Below the pieces are notes generated by a model. That model had not been told where the DNA came from and searched no databases. It saw only the letters and a program-made list of their open reading frames with translations. Shown here one piece after another: positions 10,909-22,900 of a DNA stretch of 64,000 nucleotides. This DNA is from Thelephora terrestris (lineage: Eukaryota; Basidiomycota; Agaricomycetes; Thelephorales; Thelephoraceae), in assembly GCA_015956445.1 (NCBI GenBank), contig WIUZ02000001.1, positions 744,001-808,000 on the forward strand, given 5' to 3'. The position numbers were made by a program, and so were the translations under genes. Within the stretch, counting starts at the first letter, position 1; the number at the start of each line of letters is the position of its first letter.

Positions 10909-12390
10909 GTTTTGGTAAGATGATGGGGAAGTTGCTGGTGTTGCTGATCAAGGATGGCTCCAAGAAGACGTCCTTCTTATAGCCTAGATCGGTGATCCTT
11001 CACGTGACCTACCTCGACGAACCTCATTGGTCCGGGTCACATCAACTTCCGCCCCTGTACCATCATCGTCGGCTTACTACATCAAGCTGACACCTCGGCC
11101 CGCGGGACGGCCTTGGAAGAACTTCGTTCCGGAACGCCTAGAACGCGCGCGCACTAAAAATAGGTCTCAAGACCCTGATGACCCCTTTATGACATCACGA
11201 ACCCCTTTTACGACCCCTCATGACTTTACGATTACGATCAACCCTGGACCCTGATCACACACGTGGACAGTCACATCACAGTCTCCTAACCGGAGGAAGG
11301 AATCGCCGTTATTCGGAAGGAGTGCCTTAGACTCCTTTTGTTTAGCTCAGCGAATGTGGAAGTAGCCGTTAGCGTGAAACGCCGGCGAATCTGTAATCCC
11401 TCATGTCCCATGAGTCTAGGCTCGACCTCCTCATGTTCGGACGTACGTTGAGGTTGCCACTAGTCCGTGATGCTGTTACCGCCTACAGACAACAAGGGAT
11501 GTTGCATGGCTCTACTCCCGAATCCGCTGGCATAGCTATGTAAAGGGAGATTGCTACCTGGCCCTTGGGTGTGATCCCCAGGTACGAACTTTCATGACCC
11601 CATGCCCCTTTTTCTTTTAGGACTAGTGTTATCTTTACCCCTATGTTTCATGCGGACATTCCTTATCTTTTATGCAATCCTTCACACGCTAGTAAGGCCC
11701 TTTGTCTTTTATTCTCCCACGCGTCACCTTTGTTCGCTTCCCTTACTTAGCGTTCTCACACTCCTTATCTCCCTTTGTTCTGGACTTGATAAGGGTATAT
11801 TAGGGTATTGACGTCATGGCCACTCCTTTAGTATAAGTAGCAACTGTGGCTGTATCGTAGTACCTCAGTTTTGTTACCTCAGGAAATCCTCTGCCCTTCT
11901 CAGCCCAGTTGCAGTTAAGGACAAGTCAGAGTTTCTTGTTTGAACCAAGACATCCCCATCTGCTCTCCCTCCCGCTCTGCGCGTCAACTGCGCCTCGTAA
12001 CTATAGACTCCCAGCAGTCATATTAGAACACCTCGAGCGTCCAGTCGATCAACTGGTGGAGTCATCAATCCTGTTGTAGAGATCAACCCTTGTCTGTTAA
12101 ACCGAACGAAGTACGGTTTAGGTTGGGTTTCTCTTTAGGATTTCGACCTGACTTGCAGTGACCTCGGACAACCTACCGGAAGAATAGAGACGTGATCGTT
12201 CTCTCACAAGCTAGTCGGACTAGTGAGTACTCTGCGGAGTCGGCTCAGTGCACTGGTAGTTGTTGGGGTAGAGTGGCCCTGACAGACGGCACATACCCAC
12301 AACAGCGACGACGAGTAAAGCCTGAAGCTTGACCGGTGACCATGAATCGACTTCAGGCGCTCGACGTGAAATCACCAGGTGGGCTGACAG
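10909..12390. other. Non-coding stretch upstream of the coiled-coil gene
   Basis: About 1.5 kb without a supported gene. A TATAAG-like site at about 11830 on the plus strand is followed by a Pro/Thr-poor, CT-rich leader-like stretch. That would fit a promoter or an old solitary LTR, but no second copy is present to define repeat ends. The rest holds nothing I can name. Confidence 0.3.
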
Positions 12391-13400
12391 AATTTACTCA
12401 CAAGCCAAACCCTTATGCGGGCATCTGGTGAGAAAACACGTTACCCCGACAAATCTTGCAACGAGGGAATGTCTCAACGCTACCTCGTAGCGACGGATAA
12501 TCCAGCTTCTGACACGCAATTTGCGAACTTGTGCCTTCTCCAGAAGGTCATCCATGTACACGTTGCAATCGTGCAAAATAAGGCATCACAGTAGTGGGGA
12601 TGTTGCTCCTGGCGTAGGCCATGCAATGACTCGGCCGTAGTGAATGGAGCGATGGGCGTGTGCGGAGAACCTGCGTTAGGTACTGGTGATTGTCACTACA
12701 ACCCTCCACTGCCAAGATCTCAACTCCAAATACATCCAACTACCCGACAAACGGATTGCCCAGGCCGTAAAATCCTCCTAGATCCCCCGCTAACACGCGG
12801 TGACACGAGCTCACTGTGGGTCCCCTAAGATGTCATGCCAGTGTGACCGCGTTCTTGGATGAATGTCAGAACCGTACTTGAGTACTGACTTTGTGTAAAG
12901 GCGGTGGTGGAGGGGGATTGGGCGTGTGATAACATCTGTGTCTGGCCTGCACATGCACACTGACACACTGGCCATGATCCCAGAGGGGACCCGACGAGTG
13001 GGGAAGAACGTAGAAAATTGTTGACTGGGCTCGGATTGAAAAGTCTGGTGGTGGGGCGCTCGAGAGGGTGACAGAGTGGCACCAGGATCCGTGACGTTCA
13101 TCAACTCGAAGTTGTAAGACTGGGAGGGACCGAGTGCGTGAAGTTAGAGGAGATGTTGGAGAACACGAGATTCTTGTGTGATTGGATGTTTCCTGTGAAG
13201 AACGCGGTGGGTAGCCGGGAGCGGGCGGGAGTGACATGATGCGTGACGCGTGAGATGATCTTGGGAGTGACTGGCAGTGGCAGTGAGAGGCTAGAGGTAA
13301 TGGAATGCATTAACTTAAGAACGACGGCACGAGATCAGCCGTCCGACTCGTCTCTCCGACGCTTCAGCCTTTCCATCAGCGCTGACGCGGACACCTTGAC
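12390..13400 (-). pseudogene. Decayed F-box/leucine-rich gene
   Basis: Several short minus-strand frames match F-box gene 2 in order. At 13101-13310, RLPTAFFTGNI matches RLPSAIFTGNI. At 12548-12739, GVEILAVEG, HQYLTQVLR and LHSLR match GVETLVVEN, HQYLTQALR and LRSLK. At 12394-12576, DLLEKAQVRKLR matches DLRKMAKVRKSR. A remnant of the N-terminal segment is visible near 13330-13400. The F-box core and the following 100 or so residues are missing, and the frame changes several times. The gene is a pseudogene descended from the same family as 1822-3342. Confidence 0.75.
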
Positions 13401-13641
13401 GAGGTTAAGCTGGGCAACGCAGGGAGTGTTTAGCCGCATAAAGAAGAAGCCGAGCGATTCCTTGCCTGCAATATGCAGCTTGGGGTGCCAGCGATGGACG
13501 ATAATTCCCCATCAGATGTTCTTATTTGCACCAGGAATATCATGAAGCTGAGTCACCAGCACTGCCCATCTAACATATTAGGGTTCTTCTCCGCAGCTTT
13601 CATTCCACACTACTTTCTTGCCGCTACCTCAAGTTTCGACG

Positions 13642-16600
13642 ATGGCTTCAAACCCCCAGCGACCGGAAGGGCGGGATGACGTTCTCTCTAAGTTGGGTGC
13701 GGGCATCGAGACCCTGAGCCTGGCTAAGGATACCTCGAGCGTTGCACCTGTCAGGGCTATATTCGAGTCGGTCACTGACCTCTTGAAAACTATCGGCGTA
13801 TGTTCGCTCCTATCCCACGCGACGACCTTCCTGTTCACCCTCGACCAGGAACCCATGTTCAACCAGCAGGGCTACATCGAACTCGGGCTGAACTGCGCAG
13901 AGATTTGTGGAGCCCTTGATCGGGGAACGAAGGGGAAGAGAACCAAGGACATCAGTCGGCCCGTGCATGAGGCGATAAACCAGTTGACGACGTGAGTTGA
14001 ACCGGCGGTGCGCAATTTATATGACTGACTGACAACGTACTCTATTGCAGGATTGTGGCAGAGGTCCAGAAGAAGGTCACAAAGGAGAGGGAGCGCAACC
14101 CAGCCTCTCGCATTTTCCGCGCGGAGAGCGATAAAGACAAGATCACCGCCTGGAAGTTAGATCTCAACAGGATTCTCCACATCTTCGATGTACGTCCTGT
14201 CACTTCCCCGCCTCCTTCGCTGACGATCCCTTTCCAGACTGAACTCGCAATCGATACACTGGGGGCAAGGGGTCAAGTACCCAGTGGGTACATGCTGAAT
14301 ACATTGTGATCACAGTCAAAAAGTGATCACAATGTGCCCAGTGGGGAAAATTTGAATACATTCAAAATGTACCTGGCCATGTGAACCCAATGTGCCCAGT
14401 GGGCACATTTTGATTGCGATCACAATGTACCCATCAATGTGATCTCAATGTGCCTGCTGTGCACATTTTAATTTCTTTCACAATGTCCCCATCAATGTGT
14501 TCTCAATGTACCCAGCTCATTACATAATAGTTTCTTTCACAATGTTGTCCACAATGTGTCCAGCATGTGGCTGAGCCACTCATTCAAAATTCTTTCAAAG
14601 ATTATCCAGTGATGTGTCCATAATGTCCCCAGGGGGTTTTTTTTGAAGTAATCACAATGTAATCACAATATTTTTCAATTTCATCATGAACTTTCAAAGA
14701 AATCACTATGTGTATGGCTGTACACATTCTAGACACATCACTGGATACTTTGTGAAAGAATTTTGAATGAGTGGCTCAGTCACATGCTGGACACATTGTG
14801 GACAACATTGTGAAAGAAACTATTATGTAATGAGCTGGGTACATTGAGAACACATTGATGGGGACATTGTGAAAGAAATTAAAATGTGCACAGCAGGCAC
14901 ATTGAGATCACATTGATGGGTACATTGTGATCGCAATCAAAATGTGCCCACTGGGCACATTGGGTTCACATGGCCAGGTACATTTTGAATGTATTCAAAT
15001 TTTCCCCACTGGGCACATTGTGATCACTTTTTGACTGTGATCACAATGTATTCAGCATGTACCCACTGGGTATTTGACCCCTTGCCCCCAGTGATACCAA
15101 CGTAGCGGTTTCTGGCGTGCATCGCGAAGTTTCCGACACCCACAACATCGTCTCAGACACTCAAAACATTGTATATGAAACCCACAACGTCGTATCAGAC
15201 ATTCATCGTGCCATGGTGAAACGCCAAGACTTGTCCGGTGGTGGAAATCTTCCGGTTAGTAATCACCGCCCGCTATTCGTCACCAAAACAACTCCTAACC
15301 GTTCAATCCCTTGCTGTTGCCTAAACACAGACAAGGTTCGCGATTTTAACCACAAATATACCCAGTGTCTCATGTTTGCATCTAGCGTCCATGGAGAATC
15401 TCCCCCGCCGCCACCGAGGGCCTGTTTTGGACGCAACGAGCTAATCGAGAAGGTCGTCTGTCTTGCTGAGAACCTCGAGCCCGTCGCTCTCATAGGCGCA
15501 GGAGGGACCGGGAAGACATCTATCGCATTGACTGTCCTCCATAACGATCGCATCAAGAAACGGTTTGGTGATAACCGTCGATTTATCCCCTGCGACCAGT
15601 TTCCAGCATCTCTTCCTCACCTTCTCAACCGACTCTCCAAAGCCATTGGTGCAGGCATCGAGAATCCTAAGGACTTGACTCCCCTACGACCTTTCCTGTC
15701 CTCGAGGGACATGATCCTGTTCCTCGATAATGCCGAATCTATTTTCGATCCGCAAGGAACCGACGCCCGGGAGATATACACAACAGTGCAGGAGCTGAGT
15801 CGGTTCAGCAACATCTGCCTTGGCATCACCTCCCGCATCACCACCGTTCCCCCACATTTTAAGCGTCCGGTCATCTCCACGTTATCCCCAGAGGCGGCGT
15901 GCGATATCTTCTATAGCATCTACGACAACGGTGGACGGTCCGAGGTGATTAGTGACCTCATCAGACAGCTAGACTTCCATGCGCTCTCGATCACGCTGCT
16001 CGCCACCACCGCATCTCACAACCTGTGGGACTACAACCGACTGGCAAAGGAGTGGGACGTACAACGGGCGCAGGTACTCCAGACGGATTACAACGAGAGC
16101 CTGGCAGCAACCATCGAAATCTCACTGGCTTCACCGACATTCCGCAACCTCGGCCCCCACGCGCGTGACCTGCTCGGAGTCGTCGCCTTCTTCCCGCAAG
16201 GTGTTGCCGAGAACAACCTTGACTGGTTGTTTCCCACCATCCCCAACAGGAGGAATATATTTGACAAATTCTGCGTTCTTTCCTTGGCGTCCCGAAGTGA
16301 CAACTTCATCACCATGTTGGCACCCATCAGAGACTACCTTCGCCCCCGAGATCCAAACCTATCCCCACTCATATGCGCAACCAGGGATCACTACTTCACC
16401 CGGTTGTCAGTCAACATCTGTCCCCGAGAGCCTGGGTTCAAAGAAGCACGATGGATTGTGTCAGAAGACATGAATGTTGAGTATCTGCTCGATGTCTTCA
16501 TACCCATTGACATCGACTTGGACATCGTCTGGGATGCCTGTATTGGCTTCATGAGGCATCTATATTGGCATAAAGGCCGATACACCGTGCTTGGGCCGAA

Positions 16601-17498
16601 AGTCGAAGGGCTTGCCGATGAGCATCGATTCAAGCCAACGTGTTTGATCGAGCTCTCACGGCTCTCCTACTCGGTTGGGAATTATGCGGAGCAAAAGCGG
16701 CTTCTTTCTCTGGCCTTGAAGCTCGTGCGAGAGCGGGAGGATGACTACGAGGTTGCTCGCACATTGTCCCTCCTATCCCGTGCAAACCGTGGGCTAGGCC
16801 TCCATGAGGAAGGGATACATCAATCAAAGGAAGCACTGGGGATCTTCGAACGGCTTGGTAACACAATCCGACAAGCGGGTTGTTGGAACCTGCTTGCCTG
16901 GTTGTTCCGTTTGGAGGGACGACTCGACGAGGCGGAAGAGGCTGGATCACACGCGATTTATCTCCTTCCCGAGAAAGGCCAGGAATCCCTTGTCTGTGAA
17001 TCGCATCGAAGCCTAGGCGAAATATATCGTTTCAAGATGGAGAGAGAGAAAGCGATCCACCATTTCGAGAAAGCCCTCGGGATCGCGTCTGCTTTCGAAT
17101 GGCACAGTCAAATATTTTGGATTCATCACTCCCTTGCGGATCTCTTTTTGGCTGAAGGCGGATTCGACGAAGCACATCTTCATATCGATCAATCCAAGTT
17201 GCACACGGCCGGTAATGCATACGAACTGGGTCGCGCGATGGACACAAAGGCTCGGATTTGGTATCGACAAGGTCGGCTAGAAGATGCGCTCTCTGAGGCT
17301 TCGGGTGCGCTTGAGGTCTTTGAGAAGCTTGGAGCATCAAGGAATGTAGTGAGTTGCAAAGGTCTACTCCGGGATATTGAACAAGAGATTGCCGGTAAGC
17401 TTCTGGGAATTATGTCACTTCCTATCCCTCTTAACCCGCCCTCCTCAGAGCATGGCACACCATCCAGTGCCTCGGCGAATACCTCTCCGAGTCACTAA
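13642..17498 (+). pseudogene. NLR-A: NB-ARC/TPR protein, interrupted by a palindromic element
   Basis: This is the first of three tandem NLR genes. Exons were set by comparison with NLR-B: N-terminal helical domain (from MASNPQRPEG at 13642), a heptad linker, then NB-ARC and TPRs. The P-loop is GAGGTGKTS, the Walker B region ILFLDNAES and the sensor GITSR. At least five TPRs follow, for example EGRLDEAEEAGSHAI. The last exon ends in TSPSH. An 835-bp palindromic element (14258-15092) sits in exon 4 and brings in stop codons. All the rest reads cleanly, so the insertion is recent. The gene is either inactive or spared if the element is spliced out. Fungal NLRs of this build act in non-self recognition and programmed cell death. 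The function here is inferred from the family. Confidence 0.85.
14258..15092. mobile_element. Long palindromic (foldback/MITE-like) element, 835 bp
   Basis: Two inverted arms of about 370 bases (14258-14626 and 14724-15092) match almost base for base around a spacer of about 95 bases. Ends read ACTGGGGGCAAGGGGTCAA and its complement. The flanks carry a 5-bp duplication, GATAC (14253-14257 and 15093-15097). The matching site in NLR-B and NLR-C is uninterrupted, which defines both ends exactly. The arms contain sub-repeats around CAATGTGCCCA and TTCACAATGT. There is no coding potential. It is a non-autonomous DNA transposon of unknown superfamily. The high arm identity points to a young insertion. 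Confidence 0.92.
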
Positions 17499-18114
17499 TC
17501 ACATACTTGGACGGATTTTCCTCCCTGGACACAGTATCCCTTATCTCCGCTTCCACTCATTCCCCTGATGCAATTCTCGGCTCTACCAGTTAGCCTCCTG
17601 TATACTATGCATTTTCCTCTCCTCCGTTGTCCCATGGTTCCCCATTGATCTCTCTCCCATGTACCGGCAAAATCTATCTTCCACTCTCTTGTTGTTTATG
17701 CTTTGGTGTTTTGTGTCCATTGCGGACCGACTGTGATTTTTCGAGGTGTAATAGTCTGTCTGTTGCCCTTCGCATTGTCGATATACTAGTAGTCAGGTAT
17801 GGCAGACCGTTTGAAAGTTTTTTTATGGATCCTGACACCGAGCATCTCTCTGCCTAATGCAAAGCCAGACCTCCAGTAAGAGGGTCCGCCGAGGCCGCAA
17901 ATGAATGGATGACTCGCAGACGTCAAGTCGTAGCGCTCTCTATTTCTCGAGACTCGACGGTGGCTCGCATCCTTATGAGCCTTCAGACGTTTGTTTCTGC
18001 GTTTGTACGTCACAAGTTCACATGGCTTGGGGTGGCGGTTTCCCAAATTTAAGCAGGCAGAGTGACTGGTGGGGGACATGGAAGAAACATCAACAAATGT
18101 CGGGGCACGCACAG
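17499..18114. other. Spacer downstream of NLR-A
   Basis: Non-coding sequence similar to the region after NLR-B (22990-23747) and after NLR-C (29066-29884), so it is part of the duplicated unit. T-rich patches that may serve as the 3' untranslated region follow the NLR stop. Confidence 0.45.
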
Positions 18115-19000
18115 CTCGAGATACAAAGAGTAAAGCATATTAAGGACGTTAGCCCCTGCGCTCACAACAAACGGCGGCGATTTCTGCAATTCGATTGCGT
18201 ACGCTCCCTCCCTCGCTTTCTCCCCGTGCGCATTGAGATCTTGCACGCGGGCTTTTGGCCTGAGGGAGCCTAACAAGATCGATTGAGAGGCAAGTTAAAC
18301 CACATGGGTGAGCCCCAAACCGAATGGGTGCCGCAGTTGATACGAAGTCCCAGAGGGATCCGGAGTGTCGATGATCACCTACATGACGGTTTCAAATTAC
18401 CGCCTGTTGCTGTAATCTCCCAGGCGTTCAGTCCCCTCCGCATCACAGCTGATCTAGTTATTTCCGTCACAGATAATTACCGGTTCTCACAAAGCGCCAG
18501 TGCACCCAATGAGCTTGCCAATGGAACAAGGTCCATCCTATGGTGCATAGATCGTGTATGACTGCGGGAGGAGAGACCGAATTCGTCTCGAGGAGTCCAA
18601 CGAGGCAGAGACCAAGGCATATCTTGAGGGGATATGGATTGACCCCTCGATGCCTGCTGAATGACCACCCAGTGTTAGTTGGGATTCGAATATTCAACGT
18701 TCGACGTCAACTTCTACCATTGAACGTGACCTGCGGTACGAAGGAATTGTCTCCGAAGGTTCGTCGAACGCGCTGGGCAATCACCCCACGCTGCGGGCAG
18801 AGTCGCACGTTCTATTGTGTTGCCATCGCTACCACTAGCAAGGCAAAGTTTGCTTGTGTGGAAGCCAACGGTCCGGAAGGCGTCCAGGCGACGTGGGCAC
18901 CACATAGCCAAAAAGTGAGGAATGACTTACCTTCGCAGTGTTCGCTTGGCTTTCAAAAGTCTGATCCGCGCCCCCTCCAAAACCAGTAGTCATCTCCTCC
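18115..19000 (-). pseudogene. Striatin 3' fragment A (strongly decayed)
   Basis: The minus strand matches the 3' part of the striatin gene at 29885-31230. The end with the last WD40 repeat is recognisable near 18120-18280 (NAHGEKAREGAYAIELQKSP against [20 protein letters not shown]). Other WD40 pieces lie near 18380-18560 and 18830-18990. Large parts are missing and the frame is broken many times. It is more decayed than fragment B, which agrees with NLR-A being the most diverged of the three NLRs. Confidence 0.75.
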
Positions 19001-19009
19001 CTCTCGACA

Positions 19010-19450
19010 CGCTTCACTAGCTGATTCTCAGCGCCCCTAGCTCCAGCGCAAGAGAACGACGAACGTTCCTCGTGATCTCAATCAAACCTCCATCCTTCAC
19101 CCTCATTCGGCCCGAATACATCTTCCGCAGGGAAGGTAAGACGCATGTGCTTGCCATTGTCATCCTCGGGGCCGGGGAAGGAACGGTTGACACATGCGCA
19201 CTCGTGTGGTTTCCTGCCTTCGCAGAGGTTCTGGACGCTTTGACGTTGCTGTACATGGCGCGTGACGCGGACGCGTTGGACGCCTCGTGATATTAACCGT
19301 TAACCCCTGGAATTCCGGGGCCTGGGGGTGCACCGAGAGGATCATTTTTTCAATATTGAGCCCCGGACAACGATTTTGTGTTGAATGCCATCGCTGATCC
19401 CGCACTCCGAAATCATAAGCACCTGTGTGCATCGAGATCCAGCAAGCACA
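19010..19450. repeat. Unit-border block X, copy 1
   Basis: This block is similar to 25110-25500. In both places it lies between a striatin fragment and the upstream region of the next NLR. It is not part of striatin and has no counterpart before NLR-A or near the complete striatin gene. Frames are partly open on both strands in both copies (for example PEYIF and DADALD on the plus strand). I cannot assign it to a family. Confidence 0.6.
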
Positions 19451-19958
19451 ATACGAGAAGATATACGAATCGCATACCTTCGGTAGAATTCACTAATCCC
19501 CGTCGGTATCCTTATTCCGAGCCTCCCACCTTTTGAAACCGCGGCTGAATTTCAGTGTGTGGGTGAAATCAAAGATCGGAACGGAGTTGTCCGGGAGTGT
19601 CCGGGAGGCTCCAAGCGTTTCTGCTGTAACTCAGTTGACACTCTTCGTCGATCTTTTCCGGGCCCATCTTCCTCGCGATCATGCTCAAATGGTCCCCGTT
19701 TAAAGTGTGAGAGACTGACCGGCCCCCAAGCCAGGTACAGCTGGCGAGGGGCAGGTGGATTCATGCAGGGAACAGATCCTTTTGGTGATATGTATCCGAC
19801 AATACTACGGCTAGTGTCGGTCCGAAAGCAGTGTTGCAGAAGAAGCGCTTGCACGAGAGAAACACCGCCCATATACAACGTGTTACATAGGGCTAGGACC
19901 CTTCCCCGCAGCCTCCTCTTCCCGTACCACTTTCTCACAACAACCTCCAGCTTCGACG
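19451..19958. other. Upstream region of NLR-B
   Basis: Non-coding, and clearly similar to 25500-26080 upstream of NLR-C. The last 80 bases before the ATG are also similar to the sequence before NLR-A. It should contain the promoter; I see no certain TATA box. Confidence 0.5.
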
Positions 19959-22900
19959 ATGGCCACAGACTCCCCAAAACCGAAAGAGTGGGACGGTGTT
20001 GTTTCGACGTTGAACGTGTTCATCGAGGCTTTCAATCTTGCGAAGGAGATCTCGAGCGTCACACCCGCCAGGGCTGTCTTTGGCTCGGTCGCCGTGATCC
20101 TGACGACGATTAAAGTGTGTTTCTTCCTCTTCTATGTGACGGCGAGCTTACGCCTCGTCTTCGTCCAGGAATCTTTCGCCAACCGGCAGGACTGTATTGA
20201 GCTCGGGCAGACCTGCGTCGAGATCTGTTGTGTCCTGGACCGAGGAACGAAGGGGAAAGGAGCTGAGCACCTCAATCAGCTTGTGCGGGATGCGATAAAC
20301 CGGGCGCAAACGTGGGTTGAAACAACGGTGCACAGAGTGGATAGCTGACAGATGGTGCTCCCTATCTCAGAACTGTGGCGGAGATCGAGCGGAATGTCAA
20401 GAAACAGAGCAAGCGCAATGCAGCTTCGCGCCTCTTCCACGCAAAGAACGATCAAGCCAAGATCGCGGGCTGGGCGTCGGATCTCAACAAGATCCTCCAG
20501 ATCTTCAACGTACGTTCTCTCACTCCTCCGCTTGCGTCGCCGACCATCGGTTTCCAGACTGAACTTGCGATCGATACCAATGTCACCGCTTCCAACACCC
20601 ACAACATTGTTTCGGAAACCCACAACGTTGTTTCGGACACCCACAACGTTGTTTCCGGCACTCAAAACGTCGTTTCAGAAACTCAAAATATGGTATCCGA
20701 CATCCATCGTGCTGTGGTCAAACCCCAAGGAGCGTCCGATGGCGGGAATTCGGCAGTAAGTAATCATCATCTTCTATTTGTCGCTGGAATAACCAATAAT
20801 TCCTTACCATTGTCCAGGCTCCCACGAGGTTCGCGATTTCGACCACTAACGTATCCAGTGTCTTATATTTCCATCTAGCGCTCATGGAGAATGCCCGCCG
20901 CCGCCACCAAGGACCTGTTTTGGACGCAACGAGCTCATCGAGAAGGTTGTCTGTCTCGCCGAGGACCTCGAGCCCGTCGCTCTCATAGGTGCCGGAGGGA
21001 TTGGCAAAACATCTATCGCATTGACTGTCCTCCATCACGATCGAATCAAGAAACGGTTTGGCGATAACCGTCGATTCATTCGCTGCGATCAGTTTCCAAC
21101 GTCCCTTCCCCACCTCCTCAGCCGACTCTCCGAAGTCATTGGTGCAGACATCGAGAACCCCACGGATCTGGCGCCCCTACGACCATTCCTGTCATCGAGG
21201 GAGATGATCCTGTTTCTCGATAATGCAGAATCCATTCTCGATCCGCAGGGAACGGACGCGCGCGAAATATACAAAACGGTGCAGGAACTGAGTCGATTCA
21301 GCAACATCTGCCTTGGTGTCACCTCCCGCATCTCCACCGTTCCCCCACACTTTAGACGGCCCATCATCTCCTCGTTGTCAGCGCAGTCAGCATGCGATAT
21401 CTTCTACAGCATCTACGATAACGGCGGACGGTCCGAAGTGATTGGCGATCTTGTCAGACAATTGGACTTCCATGCGCTCTCGATCACGCTGCTTGCGACC
21501 ACGGCGTCTCACAACTTTTGGGATTACACCCGGTTGACCAACGAGTGGAACGTCCAACGGGCGCAGGTGCTCCAGACGGATTACAACGAGAGCCTTGCAG
21601 CGACCATCGAGCTCTCCCTTGCTTCGCCGACATTCCGCAGCCTCGGCCCGCACGCGCGTGACCTCCTTGGAGTCGTCGCTTTCCTCCCGCAAGGCATCAA
21701 CGAGAACAACCTAAACTGGCTTTTTTCCACCATCCCTAATCGGAAGAACATATTTGACAAGTTTTGTGTGCTTTCCTTGACATCCCGAAGCAACAACTTC
21801 ATCACCATGTTGGCACCAATCAGGGACCATCTTCGACCCCGAGACCCAAAACTATCCCCACTTCTCTGCACGACCAAGGATTACTACTTCACCCGGTTGT
21901 CAGTCTTTGTTAATCCCGGGAGGCCAGGGTTCGAAGAAGCACGATGGGTTGTTTCAGAGGATGTGAATGCTGAGCACCTGCTCGAAGTCTTCACATCCAT
22001 TGACACGAACTCGGACATTGTTTGGGATGCCTTCGCTGGCTTTATGATGCACCTGTATTGGCACAAACGCCGGTATACTGTGCTTGGGCCAAGAGTCGAA
22101 GGGCTTGCAGATGACCATCACTCCAAACCGATATGTTTGATTCATCTCGCTCGATTGTCTCACTTGCTTGGGAATTACTCAGAACAAAAGCGGCTTCTTT
22201 CTCAGGCCATAAAGCTCAAGAAGGAGCGGGAGGATGACTCTCAAGTTGCTTACGTGTTGCGCCTCCTGTCTATTGCAAACCAGGCACTAGGCCTCCACGA
22301 CGAAGGAATACAACAAACGAAGGAAGCATTGGCAATTTACGAACGGCTCGGCTACACAATCAATCAAGCGGAGTGTTGGAAAGACCTTGCCGAGTTGTTC
22401 CATTCGAAGGGACGACTCGACGACGCAGAGAAAGCGGGCTTACACGCGATTGATCTCCTCCCAGAGAAAGGAGAAGAATTCAAGCTCTGCCAAACTCATC
22501 GAAGTCTCGGTTCAATATATGGTGCCAAGAGGGAGAAGGAGAAGGCGATTGACCATTTCGAGAAAGCTCTTCGACTCGCCTCCGCTTTCGGATGGCGCAA
22601 TCAACTATTTTGGAATCATTACTCCCTCGCAGGTCTCTTCTTGAATGAAGCCAAGTTCGACGAAGCACATTCTCACATCGATCAAGCCAAGTCGCACGCA
22701 GCTGACAACGCACTCTACCTCGGTCGCGCGATGGAGTGGAAGGCTCAGATTTGGTATCGACAGCGCCGGCTTGAAGATGCGCTCTCGGAAGCTTTGGGTG
22801 CCCTCGAGATCTTCGAGAAGCTTGGGGCATCAACGGACACAGTGCGCTGCGAAGATTTTCTCGAGCAGATAGAACAAGCAATTGCTGGTGAGCTTCTGAC

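Noticed and set aside
14258-15092. Reading the palindrome as a CRISPR-like array because of its spaced repeats
   Set aside because: The repeats are parts of two inverted arms with a target duplication, in a eukaryotic genome.
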